A stretch of 64,000 bases of DNA, from the NCBI GenBank assembly GCA_016871755.1, contig VHCJ01000002.1:62001-126000 (forward strand). Reading direction: 5' to 3'. The stretch comes from Verrucomicrobiota bacterium (GTDB taxonomy: Bacteria; Verrucomicrobiota; Verrucomicrobiia; Opitutales; Opitutaceae). The position numbers and the translations under genes are program-made. This document shows, in pieces, positions 9,293-19,158 of this stretch. Numbering within the stretch: position 1 is the first letter of the stretch; the number at the start of each line of letters is the position of its first letter. The notes under the pieces were generated by a model that saw only the letters and a list, made by a program, of their open reading frames with translations, made no database searches and was not told the origin of the DNA.

Positions 9293-10174
9293 ATGAAGTG
9301 CCGCTTCATCCTCAATCCTCGTTCGGGGCATAACGCGCGCAACCCGCACTTGCTCGAGGCGGCCCGGCAGTTCATTCGCGAGCGCCGGATCGACGGCACC
9401 GTGGTCGCAACGACGCACGCGCGCCACGCCACGGCGCTGGCCCGGCAGGCCGTGGACGAGGGTTGCACGCTCGTCGTCGCCATCGGTGGCGACGGAACCA
9501 TGAACGAGGTCGCCGCCGCCTTGGTCGATTCAACCGCGGTGCTGGGGCTGATTCCCTGCGGCTCGGGCAACGGACTCGGCCGCCACCTCGGCATCCGTCA
9601 CGGCAGCGCGCGTGCCTTCCATACGCTGCTCGACGGTCGCGTGCGGCGCATCGACACGGGCACCGCCAACGGACAGCCCTTCTTCAACGTCATGGGCATG
9701 GGCTTCGATGCCGACCTCAGCGCCCGCTTCAACCAACTGCACCGTCGCGGTCTCCGGGCGTACATTGCGACGACCCTCCAGTCGCTCCGCGCCTATCGAC
9801 CGCGGCACTACCGCATCCGCATTGGCGACGTCGCAATCGAGGAGGCCGCGTTCCTGGTCGCGGTCGCCAACTCCGACCAGTACGGGAACGACTGCTTCAT
9901 CGCCCCGCGCGCCCGCGTGGACGATGGCCAACTGGACCTCACCCTGATTCGTCCCGTGCGGCTCCGCGATGCGCTGCCCCTCGCGGTGCGGTTGTTCACC
10001 CGCTCGGTGGAGCGCAGCCCCCGCGCCGTGTGTCAGCGGGCGACAGCCTTCACCATCGAGTGCGGCGAGCCCGGGTACTTTCACACCGACGGGGAGGTCC
10101 ATGAAACTCCCGGCACGCTCCACGTGGCGATCAAGCCCGCCAGCCTCGCCGTGCAGGTGCCCCACGCCGGCTGA
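9293..10174 (+). CDS. YegS/BmrU-type diacylglycerol/lipid kinase family protein
   Basis: 293 aa. The N-terminus KCRFILNPRSG and the nucleotide-binding loop VVAIGGDGTMNEVAAAL...GLIPCGSGNGLGRHLGI are diagnostic of the DAGK catalytic domain. The C-terminal beta-sandwich domain includes NVMGMGFDADLSARF and the conserved ending GYFHTDGEV. It probably phosphorylates a membrane lipid or diacylglycerol at the inner face of the cytoplasmic membrane; the substrate is not predictable. Start ATG 9293 puts MKCRFILNP at the usual N-terminus. It is convergent with trpA, 21 bp between stops. Confidence 0.88.
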   Translation: MKCRFILNPRSGHNARNPHLLEAARQFIRERRIDGTVVATTHARHATALARQAVDEGCTLVVAIGGDGTMNEVAAALVDSTAVLGLIPCGSGNGLGRHLGIRHGSARAFHTLLDGRVRRIDTGTANGQPFFNVMGMGFDADLSARFNQLHRRGLRAYIATTLQSLRAYRPRHYRIRIGDVAIEEAAFLVAVANSDQYGNDCFIAPRARVDDGQLDLTLIRPVRLRDALPLAVRLFTRSVERSPRAVCQRATAFTIECGEPGYFHTDGEVHETPGTLHVAIKPASLAVQVPHAG

Positions 10175-10195
10175 CCGCCCCGGCGGCCCGCCGAA

Positions 10196-11002
10196 TCAGG
10201 ACCGGCCGAGGCCCGCCGACAGATCCGCGGCGACGGCGGCGAGACGCTGGACGGTCGCCTCCGGCCGCCCGAGGTGCTCCCGGATGCAGTTCACGAGCGC
10301 CGAACCCACCACCACGCCGTCCGCATCGGCCGCGACCGCGCGAACATGCTCCCGGCGCGAGATCCCAAAGCCCACCACGACGGGCAGCGACGTGGCCCGA
10401 CGGATGCGCGCCACCGCTTCCGGGATGTTCGCGGCCACGGCATCGCGCACCCCGGTCACGCCCTCGCGGGAAACATAGTAAATGAAACCCGTCGCGGCGG
10501 AGCAGATCCGCGGCAGACGCTCTTCCGGGGTCGTCGGGGCAACGATGAACACCGTGCGCAAGCCGTGCCGCGCGGCGATTTCCGAGAGTTCCGCGGCCTC
10601 CTCCGGTGGCAGATCCAGAGTCAGCATGGCATCGACGCCGGCCGCGGTCGCCGCCCGCACGTAGGCCTCGCTGCCATTCGAAAACACGAGGTTGTAGTAG
10701 GTGTAGAAGACGATCGGGAGCTCGGGGAATTCAGCGCGGAGCCGGCGAACGAGTTCGAACACCCGCTCGGCGGTCATCCCCGACTCCAGCGCCCGCTGGG
10801 CCGCGAGTTGATTCGTCAGGCCATCGGCGAGCGGATCGGAGAACGGCACGCCGATCTCGAGGATGTCCACGCCATTCGCGACCAGCGTGCGGCAGGCCGC
10901 GAGCGAGATGTCGAAATCGGGATCCCCGGCACAGAGGTAGGCAACAAAGGCCGCGCGATTCGCGGAGCGGGCGCGGGCGAAGGCGGTGTTGAGGCGGTCC
11001 AT
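10196..11002 (-). CDS. trpA: Tryptophan synthase alpha chain
   Basis: Cleaves indole-3-glycerol phosphate to indole and glyceraldehyde-3-phosphate, partner of TrpB. 268 aa, normal length. Visible landmarks are AYLCAGDPDFDISL, DILEIGVPFSDPLADG (catalytic Glu and the family signature), a middle Asp in MLTLDLPPEEA, YYVSREGVTGVR and VGFGISRREHV. No trpB lies upstream: the preceding gene is a gamma-carbonic-anhydrase-like gene, so trpA is separated from the rest of the trp genes here. Start ATG 11002 (MDRLNTAFARAR) is the usual N-terminus. Confidence 0.95.
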   Translation of the reverse strand: MDRLNTAFARARSANRAAFVAYLCAGDPDFDISLAACRTLVANGVDILEIGVPFSDPLADGLTNQLAAQRALESGMTAERVFELVRRLRAEFPELPIVFYTYYNLVFSNGSEAYVRAATAAGVDAMLTLDLPPEEAAELSEIAARHGLRTVFIVAPTTPEERLPRICSAATGFIYYVSREGVTGVRDAVAANIPEAVARIRRATSLPVVVGFGISRREHVRAVAADADGVVVGSALVNCIREHLGRPEATVQRLAAVAADLSAGLGRS

Positions 11003-11047
11003 GGCGCGAAACGACCACTCTGAAGGAAAACGGCCACCAAACCACAC

Positions 11048-11075
11048 AAAAAACGCCGCGTCCGGGCCCGCGCGG
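11048..11075 (-). terminator. Possible weak intrinsic terminator after the gamma-CA-like gene
   Basis: On the minus strand, CCGCG and CGCGG flank a 10-nt GC-rich loop and are followed by CG and six T residues. The stem is only 5 bp. It lies between the minus-strand gamma-CA-like gene and trpA, where a terminator or attenuator would be expected. Confidence 0.35.
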
Positions 11076-11151
11076 GGTCAGCGGCCACCCGCGCCCACCC
11101 AGTGGCCTACCCCGCCCCAGTCGACGCCCGCCGAGGCGGCAAAGCCACGCG

Positions 11152-11679
11152 CTAGCGACCGAGGCGCGCGTGCGCCGCGGAGACGGTCACGTACTTCATC
11201 GCCCACTCCCGCAAGCCAGCCTGCTCGGCCGCGCTGAGCGCGCGCACCACCTTCGCCGGCGTCCCCAGCACCATCGATCCAGGCGGAACGACGGTGCGCT
11301 GCGTCACGACCGCGCCCGCGCCCACGATGCTGCCGCGCCCGATGCGGGCCCCGTCGAGGATCGTGGCCCCCATCCCGATCAGGCACTCATCCTCGATCGT
11401 GCAGGCATGGACGATGGCGGAGTGACCGATGGTGCAACAGTTCCCGATCACTGCGTCCAGATTATCCGCGAGGTGCACCACCGCGTTGTCCTGAATATTC
11501 GTTCCCTCCCCCACCACGATGCGGGCGATGTCCCCCCGCAGGACCGCGCCGTAGAAGACGCTGCTCTGCGCACCCAGCGTGACGTCCCCGACGAGGGTGG
11601 CGCTGGCGGCGACCCAGTTGGCCCGGGAGGTGTCCGGGAGGCGGGAGAGGTGGCGGTCGAGCCGTTCCTGGAGCGTCAT
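11152..11679 (-). CDS. Gamma-carbonic-anhydrase-like hexapeptide-repeat protein (YrdA/CaiE type)
   Basis: 175 aa. Left-handed beta-helix hexapeptide repeats run through the whole central part (ASATLVGDVTLGAQSSVFYGAVLRGD, IGNCCTIGHSAIVHACTIEDECLIGMGATILDGARIGRGSIVGAGAVV). His residues in VVHLADN, TIGHSAIVHA match the metal-binding His pattern of the gamma-CA fold. The ending PPGSMVLGTPAKVVRALS is typical of YrdA/PaaY proteins. Catalytic carbonic anhydrase activity is not certain because many members are inactive. The start is ATG 11679 (MTLQERLDRHL). It is divergent from the nucleoside transporter with 97 bp between starts. Confidence 0.85.
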   Translation of the reverse strand: MTLQERLDRHLSRLPDTSRANWVAASATLVGDVTLGAQSSVFYGAVLRGDIARIVVGEGTNIQDNAVVHLADNLDAVIGNCCTIGHSAIVHACTIEDECLIGMGATILDGARIGRGSIVGAGAVVTQRTVVPPGSMVLGTPAKVVRALSAAEQAGLREWAMKYVTVSAAHARLGR

Positions 11680-11776
11680 GGCGGCGGTGGTTCGGGGAGG
11701 TCGCGAATTCACACTCGCCGCGGGCGGTCGGCGACGCAAGCCTCCTGCCGACGCGGCGGTCGCCCGTCGGTTTCCT

Positions 11777-13135
11777 ATGGATTCGCTCACCCACCTCGCC
11801 CGCGGCCTGCTCGGCCTCGTCGCCTTCCTTGGAATCGCGGTGCTCTTCTCGACCAATCGCCGCCGCATCCCGTGGCGCGTGGTCGGAGCCGGCATCCTGC
11901 TCCAACTCGTCCTCGGCTGGGCGGTGCTCAAGGTTCCCTTCATCCGCGCGGGCTTCGACGCGGTCGGGACGTTCTTCGTGCGGCTGCTCAGCTTCACCAA
12001 CGAAGGCAGCAGGCTCGTTTTCGGATGGCTGTTCTCCGTTCCCACCGGCGACGCCGGAGTCACCATCCGGGCCGATGCGGCCGGGGGCGCGGTGAGCACG
12101 TTCTCCACCGTCGCCCCCATCTTCATCGTCAGCATCCTGCCCACGATCGTGTTTTTCTCCGCGCTCACCACGCTGCTGTACCGGCTCGGACTGCTTCAGC
12201 GACTGGTCTACGGCTTCGCGTGGGTGATGTCACGGACCCTGCGGCTGTCCGGCGCCGAGACACTCTCGGCGTCGGCGAACATCTTCGTGGGGCAGACGGA
12301 GGCCCCGCTCCTCATCCGGCCCTTCCTGCCCACGATGACACGCTCGGAACTGCTCGCGATCATGGTCGGGGGCATGGCCACCATCGCCGGCGGCGTGATG
12401 GCGGTGTACGTCACGCTGCTCGGCGGCAACGATCCGGCCGAACAGGTCCGCTGGGCCACGCACCTGCTCACCGCCTCGGTGCTGTCCGCGCCCGCCGCAC
12501 TCATCGTCGCGAAGATCCTGCTGCCTGAGGAGGAAAAGGTGGACGCCTCGCTGCACCTGAGCACGGAGCGGCCGGGCGCCAACCTGCTCGACGCGGTGTG
12601 CCTCGGCACCACGGACGGCCTGAAGCTCGCGGTGAACGTCGGCGCCATGCTGCTGGTGTTCACCGCGCTGATCGCCCTCGGGAACTGGATTCTGACCGCG
12701 GGCATCGGGGAGTGGACGGGGGCGAATCGGTGGATCGCCGAAGCGAGCGGGGGACGCTACCCGGGCCTCTCGCTGCAGTTCCTCTTCGGCATGCTCGGTG
12801 CCCCGCTCGCCTGGCTGATGGGGGTCGAATCGGGCCATCTCCTCGTCGCGGGCCAGCTCATCGGCGAGAAGACCGTGTTGAACGAGTTCTACGCCTACTT
12901 CTCGATGAACCGCCTCCAAGCAGAGGGCGTCCTGACGGACGACCGCACGCGCCTCATCGTCACCTACGCGCTCTGCGGATTTTCCAACATCGCCTCCATC
13001 GGCATCCAGATCGGCGGCATCGGCGCCCTCGCCCCCGAGCGCCGGGCCGAACTGGCCCAGCTGGGTTGGCGGGCGCTGCTCGGCGGCAGCCTCGCCTGCT
13101 TCATCACGGCCTGCGTCGCGGCCATGCTCTCGTAG
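11777..13135 (+). CDS. Concentrative nucleoside transporter (NupC/CNT family)
   Basis: 452 aa inner-membrane symporter. The N-terminal CNT domain ([33 protein letters not shown]) is followed by the gate domain ([20 protein letters not shown]) and the core motif [29 protein letters not shown], which carries the QTEAP nucleoside-binding loop. The C-terminal part includes NEFYAYFSM and the substrate/ion segment [18 protein letters not shown]. Together with the deoA-like gene at the left edge it suggests nucleoside scavenging. Start ATG 11777. glpK follows 10 bp downstream, so the two may be co-transcribed. Confidence 0.9.
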   Translation: MDSLTHLARGLLGLVAFLGIAVLFSTNRRRIPWRVVGAGILLQLVLGWAVLKVPFIRAGFDAVGTFFVRLLSFTNEGSRLVFGWLFSVPTGDAGVTIRADAAGGAVSTFSTVAPIFIVSILPTIVFFSALTTLLYRLGLLQRLVYGFAWVMSRTLRLSGAETLSASANIFVGQTEAPLLIRPFLPTMTRSELLAIMVGGMATIAGGVMAVYVTLLGGNDPAEQVRWATHLLTASVLSAPAALIVAKILLPEEEKVDASLHLSTERPGANLLDAVCLGTTDGLKLAVNVGAMLLVFTALIALGNWILTAGIGEWTGANRWIAEASGGRYPGLSLQFLFGMLGAPLAWLMGVESGHLLVAGQLIGEKTVLNEFYAYFSMNRLQAEGVLTDDRTRLIVTYALCGFSNIASIGIQIGGIGALAPERRAELAQLGWRALLGGSLACFITACVAAMLS

Positions 13136-13145
13136 CGACACCGCC

Positions 13146-14651
13146 ATGTCCTTGGTTCTCGCGATCGATCAAGGCACCACGTCCTCGCGCGCGATGGCCT
13201 TCGACCTCCGGGCCCGGCCGGTCGCCTCGGCCCAGGAGGAGTTCACCCAACACTTCCCGCAGCCCGGCTGGGTGGAACACTCCCCAGCCGACCTCTGGCA
13301 GACCGTCGCGCGGGTCGCCTCCCGCACCGCCCGGCAGGCCCGGCGCCATGGCCGCCTCCAAGCGATCGGCATCACCAACCAGCGCGAGACAACCCTGCTC
13401 TGGGACCGTCGCACCGGCGAGCCGCTCGCCCCCGCGATCGTGTGGCAGGATCGACGCACCGCCCCAGCCTGCCAGGCCCTTCGCCGCGCGGGCGCCGGCC
13501 GCCGCGTCCGCGCCCGCGCGGGACTGGAACTCGATCCCTACTTCAGCGCGACGAAGCTGGCGTGGCTGCTCGACCACCTTCCGGGAGCCCGCCGACGCGC
13601 CGCACGGGGGGAACTTGCCTTCGGCACCGTCGATACCTGGCTGCTCTGGAAGCTGACCGAAGGACGCGTGCACGCGACCGACGTGTCCAACGCATCCCGA
13701 ACCCTCTTGGTGAATCTCCGGACGGGTGACTGGGACGACGGGCTGCTTAACCTGTTCCGGATTCCCCGCGAGGTCCTCCCGGTGATCCGGCCGAGCAGCG
13801 GGCTCTTCGGTGAGGTCTCTGCGCTCCCTGCGCTCCGCGGCCTGCCGATCACGGGCGTGGCCGGGGACCAGCAGGCCGCGCTTTTCGGGCAGGCCTGCTT
13901 CACGCCCGGCATGGCCAAAGCCACCTACGGCACCGGTTGCTTCCTGCTCGTGCACACCGGCGCGGCGCCGGTGCGCTCGCGCCACCGCCTGCTCAGCACG
14001 ATCGCGTGGCGCCTCGGCGACGACGGGCCGCTGGAGTACGCCCTTGAGGGCAGCGTGTTTGTCGGCGGCGCAGTCGTCCAGTGGCTTCGCGACGGCCTCG
14101 GCTTGATTCGTCGGTCGCGGGACATCGAGGCGTTGGCGGCCCGCGTGCCGGACAGCGGCGGGGTCCGATTCGTGCCCGCGTTCACCGGTCTGGGTGCCCC
14201 CTATTGGGATCCCGATGCCCGCGGCACGATCGTGGGTCTGGAACGCGGCAGCACGGCGGCCCATGTGGCCCGCGCCGCCGTGGACAGCATCGCGTTCCAA
14301 GTGTCCGACCTGCTCACCGCGATGCAGGCGGACACCCGGCGCCGCCTCCGGGAGCTGCGGGTGGACGGCGGGGCCGCCCGCAACGACTCCCTGCTGAAGT
14401 TCCAGAGCGACCTCCTGCGCGTACCGGTGACACGGTCGCGGATCGCCGAGACCACCGCACTCGGTGCCGCCTTCCTCGCGGGACTGGCGGTCGGACTCTG
14501 GAAGGATCAGAAGGCGATCCGCCGCCTCTGGGCGTCGGACGCCCGGTTCACCGCGACGAGACCCGTGGGTGAAGTGCGCCGCGAACTCAGCGCCTGGGCG
14601 GACGCCGTCCGCCGGACCCGGATCCCGCGGCGAAGGTCCGCAGGTACTTGA
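13146..14651 (+). CDS. glpK: Glycerol kinase
   Basis: ATP-dependent phosphorylation of glycerol to glycerol-3-phosphate. 501 aa, normal length. FGGY fold with [16 protein letters not shown] at the N-terminus, [14 protein letters not shown] (contains the glycerol-contacting Arg/Glu), [12 protein letters not shown] and [10 protein letters not shown]. The FGGY signature [19 protein letters not shown] and [22 protein letters not shown] are also present. It starts 10 bp after the nucleoside transporter stop. No glpF or glpD is adjacent. Its 3' end overlaps the convergent pseudouridine synthase gene by 65 bp. Confidence 0.93.
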   Translation: MSLVLAIDQGTTSSRAMAFDLRARPVASAQEEFTQHFPQPGWVEHSPADLWQTVARVASRTARQARRHGRLQAIGITNQRETTLLWDRRTGEPLAPAIVWQDRRTAPACQALRRAGAGRRVRARAGLELDPYFSATKLAWLLDHLPGARRRAARGELAFGTVDTWLLWKLTEGRVHATDVSNASRTLLVNLRTGDWDDGLLNLFRIPREVLPVIRPSSGLFGEVSALPALRGLPITGVAGDQQAALFGQACFTPGMAKATYGTGCFLLVHTGAAPVRSRHRLLSTIAWRLGDDGPLEYALEGSVFVGGAVVQWLRDGLGLIRRSRDIEALAARVPDSGGVRFVPAFTGLGAPYWDPDARGTIVGLERGSTAAHVARAAVDSIAFQVSDLLTAMQADTRRRLRELRVDGGAARNDSLLKFQSDLLRVPVTRSRIAETTALGAAFLAGLAVGLWKDQKAIRRLWASDARFTATRPVGEVRRELSAWADAVRRTRIPRRRSAGT

Positions 14652-15414
14652 GCGCCACCTCGAACGCATGCGGCAGGGGTGCCGTCATGCGGTGCGGCGC
14701 CCGGGTCTCAGGGTGAATGACCTCGAGCTCGGACGCGTGCAGGGCCAGGCGCTCCAGCAACGGACGCTCATGGTCGCGTCCCTTGTAGCCACGCTTCAGG
14801 TCTGAGAGTCTCAGGTGAAGGTCCGGGACACCGTAGAAGCGGTCTCCCAGAATCGAGGCACCGGCGGCGGCGAGATGGACCCGCAACTGGTGGGTGCGAC
14901 CGGACAGCGGGCGGCATTCGACCCACGCGTACCGCCTCCCATCGGCCGCCGTGAAGCGCTCCAGCGTCCGGAACTCCGTCGTGCACGCCTTCCCACCCCG
15001 GCGCCGAAACACGCGCATGCGGCCCGGATTGGCTTCGTCGGGCCCCAAGGAAAGATCGACCGTGAACGTATCCGGCAACCGTCCTTCCTCGTCGCGGACC
15101 GGCGCGACGACCTTCATGGCCTCCTCGACGGGCAGGACGACCACGAGGGCGTGGTAGACCTTGCGCACCTGCTTGGATTGGAACTGGCCGCTGAGCGCGT
15201 CGAGGGCGGGCTTGGACTTGGCGCAAAGCAGCAGGCCGCTCGTGTCGGCATCCAGGCGGTGCACGTTCGCCACCGTCCGGCCCATCGCGGCGTGAACCTG
15301 CGCCATCAGGTTTTCCCGGGCCTTGTCCCAGCGATCCGGCGCAACGAGGAGCCCGCTGGGTTTGTCAAACGCCACCAACGTGGGGTCTTCGTAGAGGATC
15401 GGCGGCAACGGCAC
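14587..15414 (-). CDS. RluA/RluD-family RNA pseudouridine synthase
   Basis: 275 aa. The catalytic motif [16 protein letters not shown] holds the active-site Asp in the canonical HRLDxxTSG context. Other landmarks are [12 protein letters not shown] at the N-terminus and [32 protein letters not shown] near the C-terminus. No S4 domain is seen before the catalytic core, so the target (rRNA or tRNA) cannot be named. The start appears to be GTG 15414 ([11 protein letters not shown]), with GAGG a few bases upstream as a Shine-Dalgarno. The last 65 bp overlap the 3' end of glpK in antisense. Confidence 0.9.
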   Translation of the reverse strand: MPLPPILYEDPTLVAFDKPSGLLVAPDRWDKARENLMAQVHAAMGRTVANVHRLDADTSGLLLCAKSKPALDALSGQFQSKQVRKVYHALVVVLPVEEAMKVVAPVRDEEGRLPDTFTVDLSLGPDEANPGRMRVFRRRGGKACTTEFRTLERFTAADGRRYAWVECRPLSGRTHQLRVHLAAAGASILGDRFYGVPDLHLRLSDLKRGYKGRDHERPLLERLALHASELEVIHPETRAPHRMTAPLPHAFEVALKYLRTFAAGSGSGGRRPPRR

Positions 15415-15530
15415 CCCCGACCTCTAGCGGCAGCCCGCCGCAGGGCAAGGCCCGCGCGAGGATCGGGCAGGCGGATCGCTCCGCCACGCGCAGCGCACTC
15501 CCACCTCCCGGTCCGGACCCTGGGCAGCGA

Positions 15531-15548
15531 TGTGACAGCCGGGTCACG
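15531..15548. promoter_or_regulatory. Short palindrome TGTGAC-N6-GTCACG, possible operator
   Basis: TGTGAC and GTCACG flank six bases about 70 bp upstream of the alpha/beta-hydrolase-like gene. The inverted repeat is 5 bp perfect (GTGAC/GTCAC). It resembles CRP/FNR-type half-sites, but the half-site spacing is two bases too wide for the classical consensus. The regulator is unknown. Confidence 0.3.
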
Positions 15549-15618
15549 GAGGTAAACTCTCCGCAACGGCGCCGGATTCCCTTTGCGCTGCGAATGCAGG
15601 CGGAGGGAAAGAAACAGC

Positions 15619-16722
15619 ATGACGACTCAACGCCTGTTTCACTCGCTGCAACACCTCGCCGCGCTTGGACAGGCCCCGGTCAAACCGTTCCGCACCCTTT
15701 GGCGGACGGCCGGACACCGTTTGCGTCCGCCGCGGGTGTCCGCCCACTCCCCGTCGGTCGAGCGCGCACAGAACCACGTGCGACAAACGCACGGACTCGG
15801 CCGCAATGCCGGTGCCACGATCCTCGTCGAGGAGCATCGCGGCGGGACGCCGACGATCGTTCTCGGCGGCTTCGTGCCGCACGTGCCCGAGCAGGTCTAC
15901 CTGCTGCGGGACCTGCTGGTGAAGCAAGGTTCCCTGTATTACTTCAATTATCCTCCGGATTCCTTCTCGGTCGAACTGATCTGCGCGCAGTTGGACGATC
16001 TCATCGAGGAACTGGCGGAGTCGGCAGACCGGATCCCAGTGATCTTCGCGGTCAGCTTCGGGGCCGGACTCGTTCTGGAATGGCTCAAACGCGCCCGCCG
16101 CCGGGGCGGGGCCTCCCGCATCCGCGGCCTCGTGATGGTCAGTCCGGTGACCTGCATCGAAGACCTTCTGCCACCGGGGACCTCCAAACCCACCACCCTC
16201 CTCGGACGGGCCATCAAGCCGTACGTCGATGAGAGCGATGCCGTCTCGGGAGTTCAGATCGAGCGCTCAAGGGCCGTGTTCTCCAAGATGTTTGAGGCCG
16301 GCGCCCAGAACGGAGCCGCCCTCCGTGGACTCCTGACGCCGAGGGAAGTGGCGACGCTGATCACGGCGGTGCGCTGCAGCATTCAATCGGTGACCGAGAC
16401 CGGAGCCGTGGCCCGCGTGCGCTCGCTGCGCGATTTCGAGCCCCCGAACGCCTATTTCAGTCAGGTTCTCCTGCCGCTCTGCCTCGCCCCGACGCTCATC
16501 CTCTATGCGGAGAAGGAGAGCGCCGTCCTCGCCGAGCACGCCCCCAGCGTCTTCGTTTTCCAAACCGCTCATCGAGCGTACTTTCCGCACAGCGTCTGCC
16601 AGACGGTCACCAACCCGGGCGGCGGACCGGTCCAGCACGCCTCGCTGCTGTTCCACAGCGCCAACTTCCTCCCGCCGATCAGCCGATTCTATCGTCAGTT
16701 AAAAAAACGTGAGACGACCTGA
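15619..16722 (+). CDS. Alpha/beta-hydrolase-fold protein of unknown substrate
   Basis: 367 aa. After a basic N-terminus of about 75 residues the sequence enters an alpha/beta-hydrolase-like core: PTIVLGGFVPHVPEQVYLLRDLL, then a nucleophile-elbow-like motif VIFAVSFGAGLVLEWL (G-x-S-x-G type, here SFGAG with Ser preceded by Val). A long middle part and a His-rich end (VFQTAHRAYFPHSVCQ...VQHASLLFHS) could supply the catalytic His. There is no signal peptide. A good Shine-Dalgarno (GGAGGG) lies 12 bp before the ATG at 15619. The GH3-type gene follows 76 bp downstream in the same direction, so the pair may act on related acyl substrates; that is speculative. Confidence 0.6.
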   Translation: MTTQRLFHSLQHLAALGQAPVKPFRTLWRTAGHRLRPPRVSAHSPSVERAQNHVRQTHGLGRNAGATILVEEHRGGTPTIVLGGFVPHVPEQVYLLRDLLVKQGSLYYFNYPPDSFSVELICAQLDDLIEELAESADRIPVIFAVSFGAGLVLEWLKRARRRGGASRIRGLVMVSPVTCIEDLLPPGTSKPTTLLGRAIKPYVDESDAVSGVQIERSRAVFSKMFEAGAQNGAALRGLLTPREVATLITAVRCSIQSVTETGAVARVRSLRDFEPPNAYFSQVLLPLCLAPTLILYAEKESAVLAEHAPSVFVFQTAHRAYFPHSVCQTVTNPGGGPVQHASLLFHSANFLPPISRFYRQLKKRETT

Positions 16723-16798
16723 TTCTGCTGAATCTACCCAGAACGGGGGCGTAGAGTACCTAGGACGAACGCCCTCCGGCGAACGCCCCCAGCGCTCC

Positions 16799-18388
16799 AT
16801 GCCCGCCCTTCCCCGATCGATCCTCCATCTCGGTGCCGGATTGTCCGTGGCCCTCACGAAGCGCCGGTTGAACCGGCCCGACCGCTCGTTGGACGCGCAG
16901 GAAAAGATCTACTACCGCCTCGTGCGAAAGCTAGCGGAAACGCAACAGGGACGCGACTACGTGATCAAGGCGCGCATGGGCTACGACCAGTTCCGCTCCG
17001 GCGTCCCGGTCAAGGTCTACGAAGATCTCCTGCCGCTGATCGAGAGTGCCAAGGCCGGCCACGAGGACGTGCTCTGGCCAGGTCGCACCGCGTTCTTCGC
17101 GCTGTCGTCCGGAACGTCTTCCGGTCGCACCAAGTACATCCCCGTCACGGAGGAAATGCTCTCGCACTTCCGGCGCGCGGGAGTCCAGTCGCTGCTGCAG
17201 TACGGCGCCCGCGCCGGACATGCCGGGGTGTTTCAGGGTCGGCATCTCTTTCTGGGGGGCTCGACCGCCCTCGAACCGATCGGGCCGGATCCGAAGCAGC
17301 CGGCGTTCGCGGGCGACCTCAGCGGCATCACCGCGCTCAATCTCCCGGCGTGGGCGGAGACCCATCTCTACGAACCCGGCGAGGCCATCGCGCAGATGGA
17401 CGACTGGCCGGCCAAGATCGACGCCATCGCCGAGCGTACGCTCGCCTGCGACATCACCCTCATCGCAGGCATCCCCAGTTGGCTGATCATCCTTGCCTAG
17501 GCGGTGCTGGCCAAGGCATCGCACGGCAAGATTCGGCCCGCCCACCTCAAGGCCGTGTGGCCGGATCTGGAGTGCGTCGTGCATGGGGGCGTTCCCCTCG
17601 CCCCGTTCGCTGATGAACTCAAGGCCCTCGCCGGACCCGGCGTCACCTTCCACGAGGTCTTTCCCGCGTCGGAGGGCTTCATCGCCGCCCAAGACGCGGA
17701 CGCCAGCGCCGGGCTGCGGCTGCTCGCGGACGCAGGCATCTTCTACGAGTTCATCCCGATGAAGGAGTTCTCCGAGGACCGCCTCGCGGGCATGGGCATG
17801 CGCGCCCTCCCGCTGGCGGAGGTGCGCACCGGCATCGACTACGCCGTCGTCATCACCACCCCCGCCGGTCTCTGCCGCTACGTCATCGGTGACGTCGTTC
17901 GCTTCACCTCGCTGGAGCCCTACCGCATCCTGTACGTTGGTCGCACCCGCCTCCAACTGAGTGCGTTCGGCGAGCACGTGATCGAGAAGGAACTGACCGA
18001 TGCGCTGCTCACGGTCTGCCAGCGCCACGGCTGGACCATCGCAAACTTCCACGTCGCTCCATGGTTCTCCGAATCCGGCGGCGAAGAACGCGGGCGCCAT
18101 GAGTGGTGGATCGAGCTCCGGACGCCGACCAAGACGACGCCGACCGGTCCAATCATCGCCACCGAACTTGACGCGGAGCTCCAGCGCCTGAACGCCGACT
18201 ACGCCGCCAAGCGGCAGGGCGAGGGCCTGCAAGCCCCGATCGTCCGGCTCGTCATGCCGGGCCTCTTCGAACAGTGGATGAAGGCCGCCGGAAAGTGGGG
18301 CGGTCAGGGCAAGATGCCGCGCTGCCGGAGCGACCGACACATCGCCGACGAACTCGCGAGCATCGCTCGTTTCTGCGACGAGCCCTGA
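16799..18388 (+). pseudogene. GH3-family acyl-acid-amido synthetase-like gene interrupted by an in-frame amber codon
   Basis: Two open segments in the same frame together make a full-length GH3-type protein (about 529 codons), with a single TAG at 17498-17500 between them. Upstream part: YYRLVRKLAETQQGRDY, FFALSSGTSSGRTKYIP (ATP-binding loop of the adenylating superfamily) and ITLIAGIPSWLIILA. Downstream part: HLKAVWPDLECVVHGGV, GLCRYVIGDVVRFTSLEPYRILYVGR and the C-terminal domain ending ARFCDEP. The TAG falls where relatives usually carry a charged residue, so GAG to TAG is the simplest explanation. No other frame damage is seen. A GTG at 17504 could restart a C-terminal fragment. Bacterial GH3 proteins adenylate acyl acids and join them to amino acids; their roles are mostly unknown. 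Confidence 0.8.
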
Positions 18389-18503
18389 TTTCCCCGCGCC
18401 CACCCCGAGTTGTGTCGGAGCGGGACAGCGCCCGGCCGGAAGAGAGGGTCGTGGGGCGGGTGGTCGCGCCGCTGGCAGGGATCGCTCCCGCCACCCACCG
18501 CGG

Positions 18504-19088
18504 TCAGCGCGCGCGTTCCGCAAGCAGCGCCCGGACCTGTCCCGCGTAGGCCTCCGCATCGCGCATCGCGCCCTCCTTGCGGTGGCGGACACGTCCTTCC
18601 CGGTCGATCAGGACCGTGGTGGGGAGAACTTGGACGTTGTAGGCCTCGGCAATCTCGGAATCCGTCACGATGACGGGGTAATTGACCCCGGCCTTCCGCA
18701 CGAAATCGCGCACGGCCTCGGTCGGCAGGGTATCGAGCGACATCCCCAGCACCACGAGACCATCAGCCCCATGCTTCGCCTGCAGGGCGATGTACTCGGG
18801 GATCTCCGCGCGACAGGGAGCGCACCACGTCGCCCAGAAATCGATCAGCACGACCTTGCCCCGCAGGTCGGCCAACGACTGCGGCCGCCCCTCCAGATCC
18901 TTCGCCGTCCAGCCCGGCGCCGGGGGGGCAGGCGACTCCTGCACCTGTGCAGCGCGCGGGGAGCAGCCGGCACCCAGAATGAGAGCACCCGGCACCAGAC
19001 CCCCGAGCGCCAGAGTCGCCAGCACCGCGAGTGCGCGCGACCCACGCCCGCGGCCGCGGCGGGCCAAGAAAATCCTGTCTCCGCTCAC
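18504..19088 (-). CDS. TlpA-like thiol-disulfide lipoprotein
   Basis: About 194 aa. A basic n-region (FLARRGRGRGSR) and a hydrophobic stretch lead to a lipobox LILGAGC, so the protein is probably a lipoprotein facing the periplasm. The AhpC/TSA-Redoxin (TlpA) domain has VVLIDFWATWCAPCRAEIPEY with the redox pair WCAPC. A cis-Pro region LPTTVLIDREGRVRH follows. It probably reduces or maintains thiols in cytochrome c maturation or general periplasmic disulfide chemistry. The GTG at 19088 has a GGGAGG Shine-Dalgarno about 10 bp upstream and avoids overlap with the LysR gene. An ATG at 19169 would add 27 unlikely residues. Confidence 0.85.
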   Translation of the reverse strand: MSGDRIFLARRGRGRGSRALAVLATLALGGLVPGALILGAGCSPRAAQVQESPAPPAPGWTAKDLEGRPQSLADLRGKVVLIDFWATWCAPCRAEIPEYIALQAKHGADGLVVLGMSLDTLPTEAVRDFVRKAGVNYPVIVTDSEIAEAYNVQVLPTTVLIDREGRVRHRKEGAMRDAEAYAGQVRALLAERAR

Positions 19089-19158
19089 CGGCCCCTTCCC
19101 TCCCCCGAGAGACTGGACGGACCAGAAGCGCGGATGGGCAACTGGGGAAAGCCCAGGC

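Noticed and set aside
17498-17500. Amber codon as a pyrrolysine or other recoding site
   Set aside because: There is no sign of recoding elements, and TAG is used as a normal stop in other genes of the window (peptide B, the AEC carrier, the gamma-carbonic-anhydrase-like gene). A point mutation is simpler.
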